Positions 17,764 to 27,464 of a stretch of DNA of 64,000 bases are shown here, one piece after another. The stretch covers positions 1 through 64,000 of the forward strand of contig NZ_JBAMME010000334.1 of assembly GCF_039793925.1 (NCBI RefSeq). Direction: 5' to 3'. The translations under genes were made by a program, and so were the position numbers. The notes beneath the pieces are model-generated. The model searched no databases, was not told where the DNA came from, and worked only from the letters and a program-made list of their open reading frames with translations. Each line of letters opens with the position of its first letter. The stretch's first letter is position 1. The stretch is from Thermogutta sp039793925. GTDB lineage: Bacteria > Planctomycetota > Planctomycetia > Pirellulales > Thermoguttaceae.

Positions 17764-17853
17764 ATGACCTCTCCTTCCACTCAATCGCACCTACTATGGA
17801 GGGCTCAATATCTCTGAATTGCACTTCTCCATGTACCGCGTCACTGACCGGCG

Positions 17854-18426
17854 TCAGCGATCGCCCGCGTTAAAGCGGTTCATGCATGCCTGTATCCCTT
17901 CATGCACCCAGAGCTCCACTCCGTCGGCCGCCCGGCGATACGCCTCCCGCATCACCGCTTCTTCCTGCGGAGTAAACCGGGACAGAACGAACCGAACCGC
18001 ATCCTGACCAGGCGGCGGTGCGCCGATTCCGATTCGCAACCTTGGAACGGCCTCCGTCCCCAATACCCGGATCACATCCGCCAAGCCCTTATGCCCACCC
18101 GCTGACCCTCTCGCGCGAAACCGCAATCTACCGAGCGGCAGGTTCAAATCATCGCACACCACTAAAATGTCGTCAGGGGAAAGCTTGTAAAAATCTTTTA
18201 CCGCCCCGACACTCTGGCCGCTGCGGTTCATATAGGTCGTCGGGCTGAGCAAAAGGACCTTCGCCCCTCTTATCGTAACGTCCAACGTCTCGCCCGAAAA
18301 CCGACGCCTCACCTGCTGCCCCTCGGCAAACCGGTGGGCAAGCTCCCGGAGCACTTCATACCCGACGTTGTGACGGGTCCCTTCGTATTCCCGTCCAGGA
18401 TTCCCCAACCCCACAACCACTTTCAT
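17854..18426 (-). CDS. pth: peptidyl-tRNA hydrolase
   Basis: A 190-residue Pth with MKVVVGLGNPGREYEGTRHN at the N-terminus. The catalytic His is in TRHNVG, the substrate Asn in GNPG, and further motifs are YMNRSG and VVCDDLNLPLG. It recycles peptidyl-tRNA that drops off the ribosome. I chose the ATG that begins the conserved core; an upstream in-frame ATG would add 24 unrelated residues. It follows rplY directly, the common rplY-pth pair. Confidence 0.95.
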   Translation of the reverse strand: MKVVVGLGNPGREYEGTRHNVGYEVLRELAHRFAEGQQVRRRFSGETLDVTIRGAKVLLLSPTTYMNRSGQSVGAVKDFYKLSPDDILVVCDDLNLPLGRLRFRARGSAGGHKGLADVIRVLGTEAVPRLRIGIGAPPPGQDAVRFVLSRFTPQEEAVMREAYRRAADGVELWVHEGIQACMNRFNAGDR

Positions 18427-18530
18427 GGGTGGCAGTTCCGTCGAGGTTTCTCTCCAGGAGCTCCACCACGAGCGTAGCCAATCCCCTATTCGGAACACGC
18501 CACCGCGACTCCCGGGAGGTCACCCCCGCA

Positions 18531-19169
18531 CTACTCCTTGTCCTCTTCTTCCTCGGCAGCTTTCTTGCGTCCGATAACTTCCGGTTCGGCAGGTCCGGGT
18601 GCTGGCGCCGCTTCCTCAATCTCTTCCTCACCAGCCGGAGCATGACACACCACGACAACCTCGTCGGGACCCACGAGGGCCTTGGCTCCCTCTGGTAACG
18701 CGATGTCCTTTACCATAATTGCCCCACCCAATCCAAGCTGGGTGATCAGCACCACAAGCTTCTCCGGGATCTTGTCCACCTCACACTCAATCGCCAGACT
18801 ATGGAGATGCTGCGCCAAACGCCCACCTGCTTTCACGCCTGGCGCATCCCCCCGCAATTCGATGGGCACCTCGGTGCGAACCCGCTCGTGGGCACTGACC
18901 CGCGTCAAATCGACGTGAAGGATCTCCTTCCCCCACGTATCCCACTGCAATTCCTTGATGTAGGCCTGTTCACGGACGGCCCCTGTCAACTGGATAAGCC
19001 GCGTACCGTGCCGAACGGCAGCCGCCAGCACGTCACGTGGCAAGCTCAAACACACGTTCTCCTGCTTGTGTCCATAGAGGATCGCGGGCACTTTTCCCGA
19101 AGCGCGGAGCCGCTTGTTCCTCCTTTTCCCGCCCGGTGATCGGAATTCGACAGGTATCTGCTCGATCAT
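18531..19169 (-). CDS. rplY: 50S ribosomal protein L25, general stress (CTC) form
   Basis: A 212-residue, two-domain bL25/TL5 (CTC) protein. The N-terminal 5S-rRNA-binding domain contains LRASGKVPAILYG and ILHVDLTRV. The C-terminal beta domain has the TL5-type ending (AKALVGPDEVVVVC), then an acidic/lysine tail. It is the first gene of the translation cluster and lies about 290 bp after prs. Confidence 0.94.
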   Translation of the reverse strand: MIEQIPVEFRSPGGKRRNKRLRASGKVPAILYGHKQENVCLSLPRDVLAAAVRHGTRLIQLTGAVREQAYIKELQWDTWGKEILHVDLTRVSAHERVRTEVPIELRGDAPGVKAGGRLAQHLHSLAIECEVDKIPEKLVVLITQLGLGGAIMVKDIALPEGAKALVGPDEVVVVCHAPAGEEEIEEAAPAPGPAEPEVIGRKKAAEEEEDKE

Positions 19170-19405
19170 GGACCTACCCTAACGATGGTTCCTTCTCATT
19201 CGCCGCACCGCCCGCCTGGAATAAACCCAAAGGCTGCCGGTACCTGACTGAATGGCAACTTTTTCAACACAAAACTCTTTCGGCGTGTTTTTTCCACTGC
19301 CTCCCGATTGCGGAATGTTCCCGCCCCGGAGAGGTCATCGCCCAGGCGAATCGCGGTCGCTTGGAAAATCTTCATTTTTGGCGTTTTTTTGAAAATTGCA
19401 AGGGC

Positions 19406-19423
19406 AGCCCCCCGAAGGGGACT
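19406..19423 (-). terminator. possible terminator after prs
   Basis: Seven-bp stem AGTCCCC/GGGGGCT (one G-T pair) closed by a TTCG tetraloop on the minus strand, about 40 bp past the prs stop. The T-run that follows is weak and displaced. Confidence 0.35.
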
Positions 19424-19460
19424 CCATGGGGCTCGATACCCATGAATACCCACGCTCCGT

Positions 19461-20420
19461 CTAGCGATACGTCCGGAAAAGTTTGCTAACCGACTCGTGC
19501 CGATGGATCCGTTTAACGGCCTCTCCCAGAAGCTCCGAGACCGTGAGGACCCTCACATTGGGCAACCGACGGCTGTCGTCGAGTGGAATCGTGTCCGTGA
19601 CCACGATCTCCTCAGCCGGTGCCGCGGCCAGCCGCTCCACCGCTGGGCCGCAAAACACGGGATGCGTCGCCGCCAAATATATTTTTGCTGCCCCGGCTTC
19701 TTTCACCATGTGAGCCGCACCCGAGATCGACCCTCCGGTACTGATCATGTCATCGAAGATCAGGGCCACCTTGCCCTTGACCGATTCGCCAATCAAATGC
19801 GCCTGAGAGGTCGTTGTCCCGCTGCTCCGCCGCTTATCCACAATCGCCAACTTGCCTCCGAAAACCGGAAGGTGAATCAACGTCCTCTTGATGGCACCCT
19901 CATCCGGGCTCACAACTACAATGTCTTCCAACGGAATTCCAAGACTGAGGAAATAGGAATCCAGCACCGGAGCCGCGTAGAGATGGTCGACAGGGATATC
20001 AAAAAAACCCTGAAGTTGCGGGGCATGAAGGTCCATGGTGAGGACCCTGTCCGCGCCAGCCCGCGTTATCAAATTGGCCACCAGCTTCGCTGTGATAGGG
20101 ACCCGGCCCTCATCTTTCCTGTCTTGTCTAGCATACCCAAAATACGGAATGACGGCCGTAATCCGTTCCGCACTCGCCCGCTTGAAGCTGTCGATCATGA
20201 TGAGCAACTCCATGAGGTTCTCATTCACCGGCGGGCAGGTGGGCTGAACGATGAAAATGTCACGGCCGCGGACGTCTTCCTCGATCTTGCACGAAATCTC
20301 ACCATCTGGGAATCGACCGAGGGAGATTCTTCCCAATGGCAGGCCGACATAATCGGCCACTTTCTGGGCCAGCTCCGGATTGGCCCGACCGCTAAAAATC
20401 TTCATTTCATGCATGGACAT
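19461..20420 (-). CDS. prs: ribose-phosphate pyrophosphokinase
   Basis: A 319-residue class I PRPP synthetase: FSGRANPELAQKVA, GRFPDGEI, the ATP loop YFGYARQDRK, the metal/ribose-5-phosphate motif DLHAPQLQGFFDIP, and the PRPP loop IFDDMISTGG. It makes PRPP for nucleotide, histidine and tryptophan synthesis. The start is the first of three clustered Met codons (MSMHEM); the binding site is weak, so a start 2-5 codons later is possible. Confidence 0.96.
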   Translation of the reverse strand: MSMHEMKIFSGRANPELAQKVADYVGLPLGRISLGRFPDGEISCKIEEDVRGRDIFIVQPTCPPVNENLMELLIMIDSFKRASAERITAVIPYFGYARQDRKDEGRVPITAKLVANLITRAGADRVLTMDLHAPQLQGFFDIPVDHLYAAPVLDSYFLSLGIPLEDIVVVSPDEGAIKRTLIHLPVFGGKLAIVDKRRSSGTTTSQAHLIGESVKGKVALIFDDMISTGGSISGAAHMVKEAGAAKIYLAATHPVFCGPAVERLAAAPAEEIVVTDTIPLDDSRRLPNVRVLTVSELLGEAVKRIHRHESVSKLFRTYR

Positions 20421-20878
20421 ACTCGCTCAATCCTCGCTTATTCACCGGCCCACCCCAAAGCCACGACAGTGCCCCATAAGTTTTCTGCCGCTTCGAGGAG
20501 TGCAAAACCGGTCTTCTGAAGAATCCATCTTCGCCAAACTCCGGGTCTCCTTCCAGCGGGACCGCGTGGCAACACTGTTTTCAGAAAAAACAGAATCCGC
20601 CCACACACTTCTTGACAGTCAATACTCCCGCTTTATCCTATAGTCTTTGCGATTGAAAGATCGTCTCTAAGGAGGCATCCCAAATCCTTAAAGCTCAAAG
20701 CGCCGCGAAGGCCTGCGCCACGACGAGGCGGCATGGATAGTGCCTCGTAACCTTTTTTGTGTTACCCAAAACGTGTTACCCGGGCTGGTTTGGGAGAGTC
20801 GGCTTTTATGGAACGGCATCCACAAACCGCCAGGATTTGCCAATCGTCCAATCTGCCTATAAATAAGAGCAATTGAGA
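20421..20878. other. divergent intergenic region between prs and the LRR gene
   Basis: About 450 bp with no gene seen on either strand. It contains a promoter-like pair on the plus strand (listed separately). Confidence 0.5.
20612..20639 (+). promoter_or_regulatory. sigma-70-like promoter upstream of the LRR gene
   Basis: TTGACA (20612-20617) and TATCCT (20634-20639) separated by 16 bp; an overlapping TATAGT is close by. It would leave a leader of about 230 nt before the LRR start. Confidence 0.4.
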
Positions 20879-22231
20879 ATGCCTAAACGGATGCTGGCCT
20901 GGTTCACAAGCATTTTGGTGTTGATTGTGTCGGCGAATGGCCACACGGCCGGCGAGGTTTCTTCCGCGTCCGGAAACTTGACCGGCAACAGTCAGCAAAC
21001 TGTTGAAAAATCCTCGGCCCAGTTGAATGAGCGCGGCAGTTCTCGCCCCGAGACGATCGAGGGTCAAAAGCTGACGACATCAGAGATACTCAACCGCCTT
21101 GTCCCCGAAGAGCAGGCCATCGCGCAGCGGCTTTTCAGCTTGGGAGCTTCTCTCGGTACGGATGTTAGTGGAACGGCCGCCCATATTGTCTCCGTCAATT
21201 TGGCAGGCAGACCGATCACCGAAGCAAACCTGGAACCCATTGGTCGGTTACGGGAATTACGTTCTCTTGTGCTCGATGGAACGCCCATCACTGATGTGGG
21301 TCTCGTTTACATCGCTCCCTTGCTCAAGTTGGAACAGATCTACCTTAATGGGACGCAAATCAGCGGAGCGGGGCTCGCCATCCTCGCAGAGTTGCCCAAC
21401 TTGCGGGTGATCGAAGTGGCGGGAACCCGCGTCTCGGATCGGGGGGTGGCTTTTCTGGTCGGCATGCAGCATTTGGAAAGTCTGGCCCTTGGTGGGACGC
21501 TGGTGACCGACCAGGCTATGGCTGAGATAGGAAAAATCGCGAGTCTCCGCTTTCTCGACCTGCGATTCACGCGTGTCGGAAATTCCGGCTTGCGGGCCCT
21601 CGCGCCGCTCCGCCTGCAATATCTCAACTTGATGGGCACGCGGGTGGATGACGAAGGGCTGGCTGCGCTCGCCACGATGAGTTCTTTACGCGAACTTTAT
21701 CTGCCACCAGGCGTTACCGACCAGGGCCTGCAACAGCTCTCCCCACTGAAAGACCTTGAATACCTTGGCCTTGCCGGAACACGCGTGACCGATCAAGGCA
21801 CCCGGTTTCTCGCCGGTTTTGTGAACTTGAAAGGGCTCAATTTGTCGGGGACGCAGATTTCCGACGGCGGATTAGAAGCTCTCGTGGAACTCAAGAACTT
21901 GCAGTTCGTGGACCTGTCGCGAACGTTGATTACTGATAAGGCCGCACAAACAGTCTGTTCGTGGACCAAGCTCGTGTACCTCAATGTGGACGATACCAAA
22001 ATCGGTGACATTTTTGTCTCTCACATTTGTAGCCGACTGCCTTTGGAATCGCTCGCCATTGCTCGGACCCTGGTAACTGATGCCGCCAGCGAAGCGCTCT
22101 CCAAGTGCGGGACACTCAAAATGCTCATTGCGTCGGATTCCAAAATGACCAGCGACGGCGTGGCTGCCCTCGCCAAACAAATGCCTCAAACACAAATAGT
22201 GTACAATCCAACACAAAAGGGCAAGTTGTAA
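20879..22231 (+). CDS. exported leucine-rich-repeat protein
   Basis: A 450-residue protein with a signal peptide (FTSILVLIVSANGHTAG) and a solenoid of about 14 leucine-rich repeats of roughly 24 residues. These have the consensus LxxLxxLxLxGTxITDxGL seen in planctomycete LRR proteins (for example LRSLVLDGTPITDVGL and LKGLNLSGTQISDGGL). The repeats fill most of the protein after residue 90. No catalytic domain is visible. A periplasmic or surface protein-binding role is likely; the partner is unknown. I chose ATG over a TTG two codons earlier. Confidence 0.85.
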   Translation: MPKRMLAWFTSILVLIVSANGHTAGEVSSASGNLTGNSQQTVEKSSAQLNERGSSRPETIEGQKLTTSEILNRLVPEEQAIAQRLFSLGASLGTDVSGTAAHIVSVNLAGRPITEANLEPIGRLRELRSLVLDGTPITDVGLVYIAPLLKLEQIYLNGTQISGAGLAILAELPNLRVIEVAGTRVSDRGVAFLVGMQHLESLALGGTLVTDQAMAEIGKIASLRFLDLRFTRVGNSGLRALAPLRLQYLNLMGTRVDDEGLAALATMSSLRELYLPPGVTDQGLQQLSPLKDLEYLGLAGTRVTDQGTRFLAGFVNLKGLNLSGTQISDGGLEALVELKNLQFVDLSRTLITDKAAQTVCSWTKLVYLNVDDTKIGDIFVSHICSRLPLESLAIARTLVTDAASEALSKCGTLKMLIASDSKMTSDGVAALAKQMPQTQIVYNPTQKGKL

Positions 22232-22424
22232 ATGTGTCAAGCATGTTATATTTGGAAATATTCACGGGGGAGGCCAAAACTCCGCTCCACAAAAAAACGC
22301 AAATCAGTTGCACTTTCAAAGCGGCCGTGTTAAATTTGGGCGAATGGGAATTCTTCTCGCAAGGGGCGAACCGGTCTTGTTGGGTATTTGTTCATTGGGG
22401 ATGCTAGTAGAGGAGGTTTGACTC

Positions 22425-23510
22425 ATGGGACACGTTTCTAGCGCCAAGGTTCCAAAATGGAGAAAAGGGTTCACTCTCGTCGAGCTCCTGGTCGTGATCG
22501 CGATCATCGGTATTTTGATCGCACTCCTCTTGCCTGCGGTGCAAGCCGCGCGGGAAGCGGCTCGCCGTAGCCAGTGCACCAACAACCTGAAACAATTTGC
22601 GTTGGCTGTCCATAATTACCACGACGTGTACAAAACGTTTCCCCGACAGAGCTACATCAGCTTTTTGCCCGGTTCGGGTGTGAATCGCGACCCGTGGCGG
22701 ATCTGGCAAGGTTACAGCGTCCACACGATGATCCTGCCGTACATCGAACAGCGGGCCATTTATGATAGAATCGATTGGCGAATCTGGGACGGTTGGTACA
22801 ACCAACCCGCTCAACTCCGGCAGACCCCGATTCAGACCTTCCTGTGCCCGTCTGACATGAAGGCCCCTCAAACCGGGTGGCTAAACGGGCCGGGTTGCAA
22901 TTATGCGGTCAACTCGGGCCCCTGGCTGATTTGGTGGGATTACAGTCAAGTATGTCCGGGCACCTTCCGGCCAAATCTTGAAACGACCATCGCCGAGGTC
23001 ATCGATGGCACGTCGAATACTATCATGGCCTCCGAAGTGCTCAAAGGGGATGACAACGGCGCCCAGTACCTGCCGGGCGAGCCCGTGCGGAACGTTATTC
23101 CAAGCTGGTACAATCACGGCGACCCCAATACCTATTTGGCTCCCACGCTGCGTAATCAACCGGTCCAGCCCTATATCGATAATCTGAACGCTTGGGGTAT
23201 CCAATGCCAAGCTAATCGGGGCGACCACCTGAGCAACAACGGATGGAACTGGATGGGTGCGAACTATACCCAAACGGTCTTCAACACGATCGTACCGCCC
23301 AACTGGCAATATCCCACGTGCATTGCCGAGAATCCCCCGGGAATGGCCTCCGACCGGGACGGCGCCTATCCTGCCCGAAGCTATCACCCCGGTGGCTGCA
23401 ACCACGCCATGGTGGATGGTTCGGTACGATTCATTTCCAATACGATCGATTTGCCGACGTATTGGGCGCTGGGCAGCCGGGCAGGACGTGAATCGGTGCA
23501 AGTTCCGTGA
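22425..23510 (+). CDS. DUF1559 domain protein with type II prepilin-like N-terminus
   Basis: A 361-residue paralogue of the protein at 188-1171: KGFTLVELLVVIAIIGILIA at residues 15-34, LLPAVQAAREAARRSQC, central LCPSD, IDGTSNTIMASE, and a C-terminal AMVDGSVRFISNTI motif. GGAGG precedes the ATG. It is followed by a small lipoprotein gene on the same strand, and both precede the TPR/CRTAC1 run. Function is unknown; the N-terminus indicates processing by a prepilin peptidase. Confidence 0.92.
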   Translation: MGHVSSAKVPKWRKGFTLVELLVVIAIIGILIALLLPAVQAAREAARRSQCTNNLKQFALAVHNYHDVYKTFPRQSYISFLPGSGVNRDPWRIWQGYSVHTMILPYIEQRAIYDRIDWRIWDGWYNQPAQLRQTPIQTFLCPSDMKAPQTGWLNGPGCNYAVNSGPWLIWWDYSQVCPGTFRPNLETTIAEVIDGTSNTIMASEVLKGDDNGAQYLPGEPVRNVIPSWYNHGDPNTYLAPTLRNQPVQPYIDNLNAWGIQCQANRGDHLSNNGWNWMGANYTQTVFNTIVPPNWQYPTCIAENPPGMASDRDGAYPARSYHPGGCNHAMVDGSVRFISNTIDLPTYWALGSRAGRESVQVP

Positions 23511-23647
23511 GAGTAACGTCAGACAAGGGCAAAAGCTCTTGGCGAAAATCCACGCCTGACGAACGAGCGGGCTGAGGCATGAACGTTTGGGCCTCAGCCT
23601 GCTCTGGTTGACATTGTGTCTCAACTCGTGCAGGGAGGACTCCATCT

Positions 23648-24010
23648 ATGGTGCAGCGATTTGCTTCCGTGGTTGTTCTGCTGACTTTTGCGGCCTTTCT
23701 TTGGGGATGCTCTAAGGCAGAACGCGTTAAGCCGCCGGAACGGAACCCTAAGGAAGAGTTGGCGAAGGTGCTGGTACCCATCGCAGAGGGCAAGTTGCAG
23801 CAAGCAGGCAGCGCAATGGGAGAAGTCATGAACTTGATTGAACAGATCAAAAAGACCGATCCTGCGCTGGGAAATGAGCTGGAAGCCGACGGCAAGAAGA
23901 TCATGAGCACTCAGGATATCAACATGGTGAAGGCTACCGCGCAGGCAATGCTGCAGAAGCTGGGTGCAGGGAGCAGCGGCGGGGCGGCTCCGTCGCAACC
24001 ATCTCCATGA
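23648..24010 (+). CDS. small hypothetical lipoprotein
   Basis: A 120-residue protein with a lipoprotein signal peptide ending FLWGC (Cys at about residue 21), a helical middle segment and a Gly/Ala/Ser/Pro tail. I recognise no domain. A lipoprotein of this type often sits next to DUF1559 genes in planctomycetes. The start has GGGAGG upstream. It is followed by a good terminator, so it is probably co-transcribed with the DUF1559 gene. Confidence 0.75.
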   Translation: MVQRFASVVVLLTFAAFLWGCSKAERVKPPERNPKEELAKVLVPIAEGKLQQAGSAMGEVMNLIEQIKKTDPALGNELEADGKKIMSTQDINMVKATAQAMLQKLGAGSSGGAAPSQPSP

Positions 24011-24053
24011 GGTAGCCCGTAACCTGAGTGATGAACTACATTTAAGGAAAACA

Positions 24054-24092
24054 GCCACGTCGCCCGGCTCTCTCCGCGGCGTGGCGTTTTTA
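24054..24092 (+). terminator. Rho-independent terminator after the lipoprotein gene
   Basis: Stem GCCACGTCGC / GCGGCGTGGC with one mismatch, followed by TTTTT. It separates the DUF1559-lipoprotein pair from the TPR/CRTAC1 run. Confidence 0.75.
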
Positions 24093-24247
24093 TTAGACAG
24101 CCTCAAGGGAGCGAAGAGTTTTTTCGGCAACACGGGAACCTATTTCCCGTATTCGCAAAGTCAATCATCTTCGAAAAGTTGAACCGATTGCCTGGGGTGG
24201 GAATACAACATAATGGACAGATCCGTCTTTCCGACACACCGTAAAGC

Positions 24248-25699
24248 TTGTTTGAAGTACGGACTCCGCTGTGGAGAATGAGGCTCGCTAGCAGAAAACC
24301 GTCAGACTGGTGCAATCCGGAGGAATTGCCCAAAGCAGACGTAGTACCGGAACAACAATCTGCCAGACGCTCCTTCTGGGTGCGAAAGCGCTTCTGGGCG
24401 GCCTGCGCTGCTCTCCTGCTGATCGGCGTTCTGTTCCGACTGGTGTGGGATTGGACCCATCCGCCCAGTCCCTTGCTCCAGGTCGCTGCGGATGCTGCGC
24501 CGGAAGTGGCCGAATTACTTCGGGAGGCTGATCAACTGGCCCAGGATACCGTCGCCATCTTCCCTGATGACCCGTATGCCTGGGATGTGATGGGACAGCT
24601 CCTCGGCCGGTTTGGAAAAACCGAAGATGCAACGCAATGCTGGGAAAAGGCACTGCAGCTTGATCCGAATTTTGCGGTGGGCTATCAGTCTCTCGGTAAT
24701 CTGGCCCTGGAGCGCGGGGAACTGAAGAAGGCTGCCGAGTATTACCGCAAGGCATGGGAACTCCAGCGGGATTCCTCGGTCTTTCCTGTACAGTTGGCGG
24801 AAGTTCTCATCCAGGATGGTCAGTTGGAAGAAGCCCGCCAGGTGCTGACCGAGTGCCTGCGTCGGCACCCGCGTTCGCTTCCAGCGCGGGCCCTTCTCGG
24901 TCAGATTCTCGTCCCGCTAAAAGATTACTCTGCGGCCTGTGAGCATCTTATGTATGTGATCACAGCCAATCCAGACTATACCAATGCGTATTATCCCCTG
25001 TCGACAGCCTTAAGCCGCCTAGGACACACGGAGGAATCGCGAAAGTACCTGGCGCGATTCCAAGAGATGAAGCGGCGAGACGAACAGCGACACCGCACAA
25101 CTCTTAAGACAGAGACCCAACTGCCCGCCGTGCGGGCCGCTTTAGCACGTGCCTATCTGCTCGTGGCCAAAATCTACATTGCACGGGGTGACATTGCGAC
25201 GGGAGAACGCCTTTTGAAACGAGGTCTGGAGCTGAATCCCGACGAAGAAGAAATTCCGCCGCTTTTGGGATGGCTCTATTTTAAAACCGGCCGTGAAAAC
25301 GAGGCGGCCTCGCTTCTCCACGATTACCGTCAAAAACACCGCGACTCACTGGAGGCGCAAATGGCCACGGGCAAGGTTTTTGCCGAATTCAAAAGGTTTG
25401 ACGAAGCGGAAGCCGCTTACCGTCGTGCGATTGAGCTGACTCCACTCGAGGCTGGCGGATACGCTGCGCTTGCCTCGCTGTACCTCACGGCCGGGAAGCG
25501 TCCCTTTGATGCACACGTTCTGGCCCTGAGGGCCGCCGCCCGGGAACCCGCTCCCCAGTTCTTTTTCATCCTTGCGATTGCAGCTCAACGCGACGGCGAC
25601 AGCCAAGCAGCGCTTTCCGCCGCCCAGGAAGCCGCCCGCCTTGACCCCACCAACGATCAGTACCAGAGGTTGCTCGACAGCCTTCGCCGCACGCTGTGA
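24248..25699 (+). CDS. membrane-anchored TPR protein
   Basis: A 483-residue protein with a short basic cytoplasmic segment, one membrane helix (AACAALLLIGVLFRLVW, about residues 50-66), then about nine tetratricopeptide repeats. Examples are AYWKALQLDPNF-type helices such as CWEKALQLDPNFAVGYQSLG and EAAYRRAIELTPLEAGGY. The TPR array should face the outside of the inner membrane and act as a protein-docking scaffold. The start is uncertain: TTG at 24248, or ATG at 24278 with GGAG only two bases away. Its stop overlaps the start of the next CRTAC1 gene, which implies coupled translation and a shared function. Confidence 0.82.
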   Translation: MFEVRTPLWRMRLASRKPSDWCNPEELPKADVVPEQQSARRSFWVRKRFWAACAALLLIGVLFRLVWDWTHPPSPLLQVAADAAPEVAELLREADQLAQDTVAIFPDDPYAWDVMGQLLGRFGKTEDATQCWEKALQLDPNFAVGYQSLGNLALERGELKKAAEYYRKAWELQRDSSVFPVQLAEVLIQDGQLEEARQVLTECLRRHPRSLPARALLGQILVPLKDYSAACEHLMYVITANPDYTNAYYPLSTALSRLGHTEESRKYLARFQEMKRRDEQRHRTTLKTETQLPAVRAALARAYLLVAKIYIARGDIATGERLLKRGLELNPDEEEIPPLLGWLYFKTGRENEAASLLHDYRQKHRDSLEAQMATGKVFAEFKRFDEAEAAYRRAIELTPLEAGGYAALASLYLTAGKRPFDAHVLALRAAAREPAPQFFFILAIAAQRDGDSQAALSAAQEAARLDPTNDQYQRLLDSLRRTL

Positions 25700-27447
25700 G
25701 ACCACGAATTTCACTGATTATGCTGCTGGCATCTCTGCACTTGCGACTTTTGCTGATCGGGGCCCTGGTGGCGACACTGGGATTCAGCGGATGCCGCCGC
25801 AGGCAAACTCCGTCTTCTGAATCCCATATTCCTCTCATGCGAGATGTCACCAACGAGACGGGCATCACCTTTGTTCACACCGATGGGAGCAGCGGCCGCC
25901 GTTATATCATGGAAACAGTCACGTGCGGACTGGCGCTCTTTGATTACAACAACGACGATCTCCTGGATATCTACTTTGTCAATGGAGCGCCGCTGCCGGG
26001 TGCCCCACCGCGCAATCCGCCTCCTCGCAATGAACTGTGGCGCAACGACGGCCACTGGCACTTCACTAATGTGACCGACCAAGCAGGTGTGGGCGACACA
26101 GGGTTTGGCATGGGCGTGACGGTCGGTGATTACGACAATGATGGCTGGCCGGACATATTCGTGAATAACTATGGCCCGAATAAACTTTATCACAATAACG
26201 GCGATGGAACATTTACTGACGTCACCGACCGGGCTGGGGTGAGCGGTGGAAATCGCATGGGCGCCGGTGCTGCCTTTCTCGACTACGACAACGACGGAGA
26301 CCTCGATCTCTACGTGGCCAACTACGTGAAGTTTACAGAAGAAAGCCATCGAGTCCATTACGTGAAAGGCTACCCCATGTACGCAGGACCACGCGATTTT
26401 CCGCCTGAGCCTGATCAGCTTTATCGCAACAATGGCGATGGCACATTCACCGATGTCAGCGTGGAAACGGGCATCGGAACGCATGCCGGCTCGGGGATGG
26501 GAATCGTGTGCTCCGACTACGACAATGATGGTGATACGGATGTGTTTGTCCTCAATGATGTGGCGGGCAATTTTCTTTTCCGCAACGATGGCAAGGGACA
26601 CTTTGAGGAAATCGGGCTGGAATCGGGTTTTGCCTACAATGGAAGCGGCGATGAACTCGGGAGTATGGGCATCGATTGCGGTGACTACGATAACGACGGT
26701 TGGCTGGATTTGTTCATGACTTCGTATCAGGCCGAGCTGCCTGTGCTCTATCGCAATCTGGGCAATGGAACCCTGGAAGACGTCACCGTGGTGACTGGTG
26801 CTGGGCAGGGATGTCTCCCCTATGTGAACAGGGGAACTGGTTTAATCGACTTTAATAACGATGGTTGGAAAGATTTATTTATTGCCTGCGGCCATCTGCA
26901 AGACAATATCGACATCTATGACGACACCACGGCCTACGCAGTACGGAACATTTTGCTTCTCAATCGGGGAAACGGCACGTTCGAGAACGTGAGTCATCGC
27001 TGCGGTGACGGCCTTAATCCCGTTTACAGCAGTCGCGGTGCCGTGTTTGGCGACCTCAATAATGACGGTGACATCGATATTGTCGTGCTGAACTCTCGAG
27101 AAAAACCAACGATTATTCGTAACGATCAGCGAACTGGAAATCACTGGGTTCAGATCACGCTTCATGGCACGAAGTCAAATCGGGATGCCGTGGGGGCGAA
27201 AATCAAAGTTGTCGCGGGAAATCTTACCCAGGTGGACGAGGTGCACAGCGGACGCGGTTATCAAAGTTACTGGGGACCGCGGCTCCACTTTGGCCTGGGC
27301 CGGGCCACAGAAATTACTCGCATTGAGATTCATTGGCCGTCCGGAAACACACAGGTATTTGAGCATCTTCCGGTTGATCGGTTCCTGACCTTCACGGAAG
27401 GCGAATCCACTTTTGTAAGCAAGACCGTCAATGAGATGCCGCACTGA
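25696..27447 (+). CDS. CRTAC1-family FG-GAP/ASPIC-UnbV lipoprotein, copy 1
   Basis: A 583-residue protein with a lipoprotein-type signal (LVATLGFSGC) and then about ten FG-GAP/VCBS blade repeats. Each carries Ca-binding loops such as DYDNDGWPDIF and DYDNDGDLDLY, forming a beta-propeller. The C-terminal ASPIC/UnbV domain has GYQSYWGPRLHFGLG and IEIHWPSG. GTG start overlaps the upstream TPR stop. The family (also seen in animal CRTAC1) is extracellular and calcium-binding; its bacterial role is not defined. It is closely similar to the copies at 27465 and 30417. Confidence 0.9.
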   Translation: MRPRISLIMLLASLHLRLLLIGALVATLGFSGCRRRQTPSSESHIPLMRDVTNETGITFVHTDGSSGRRYIMETVTCGLALFDYNNDDLLDIYFVNGAPLPGAPPRNPPPRNELWRNDGHWHFTNVTDQAGVGDTGFGMGVTVGDYDNDGWPDIFVNNYGPNKLYHNNGDGTFTDVTDRAGVSGGNRMGAGAAFLDYDNDGDLDLYVANYVKFTEESHRVHYVKGYPMYAGPRDFPPEPDQLYRNNGDGTFTDVSVETGIGTHAGSGMGIVCSDYDNDGDTDVFVLNDVAGNFLFRNDGKGHFEEIGLESGFAYNGSGDELGSMGIDCGDYDNDGWLDLFMTSYQAELPVLYRNLGNGTLEDVTVVTGAGQGCLPYVNRGTGLIDFNNDGWKDLFIACGHLQDNIDIYDDTTAYAVRNILLLNRGNGTFENVSHRCGDGLNPVYSSRGAVFGDLNNDGDIDIVVLNSREKPTIIRNDQRTGNHWVQITLHGTKSNRDAVGAKIKVVAGNLTQVDEVHSGRGYQSYWGPRLHFGLGRATEITRIEIHWPSGNTQVFEHLPVDRFLTFTEGESTFVSKTVNEMPH

Positions 27448-27464
27448 TACACAGTTCTTTGTCT

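Noticed and set aside
26000..26600. Long minus-strand frame (about 300 residues) antisense to CRTAC1 copy 1
   Set aside because: The repeated Asp-rich codons (GAY) read backwards as Ile/Val-rich sequence, a well-known artefact of FG-GAP genes.
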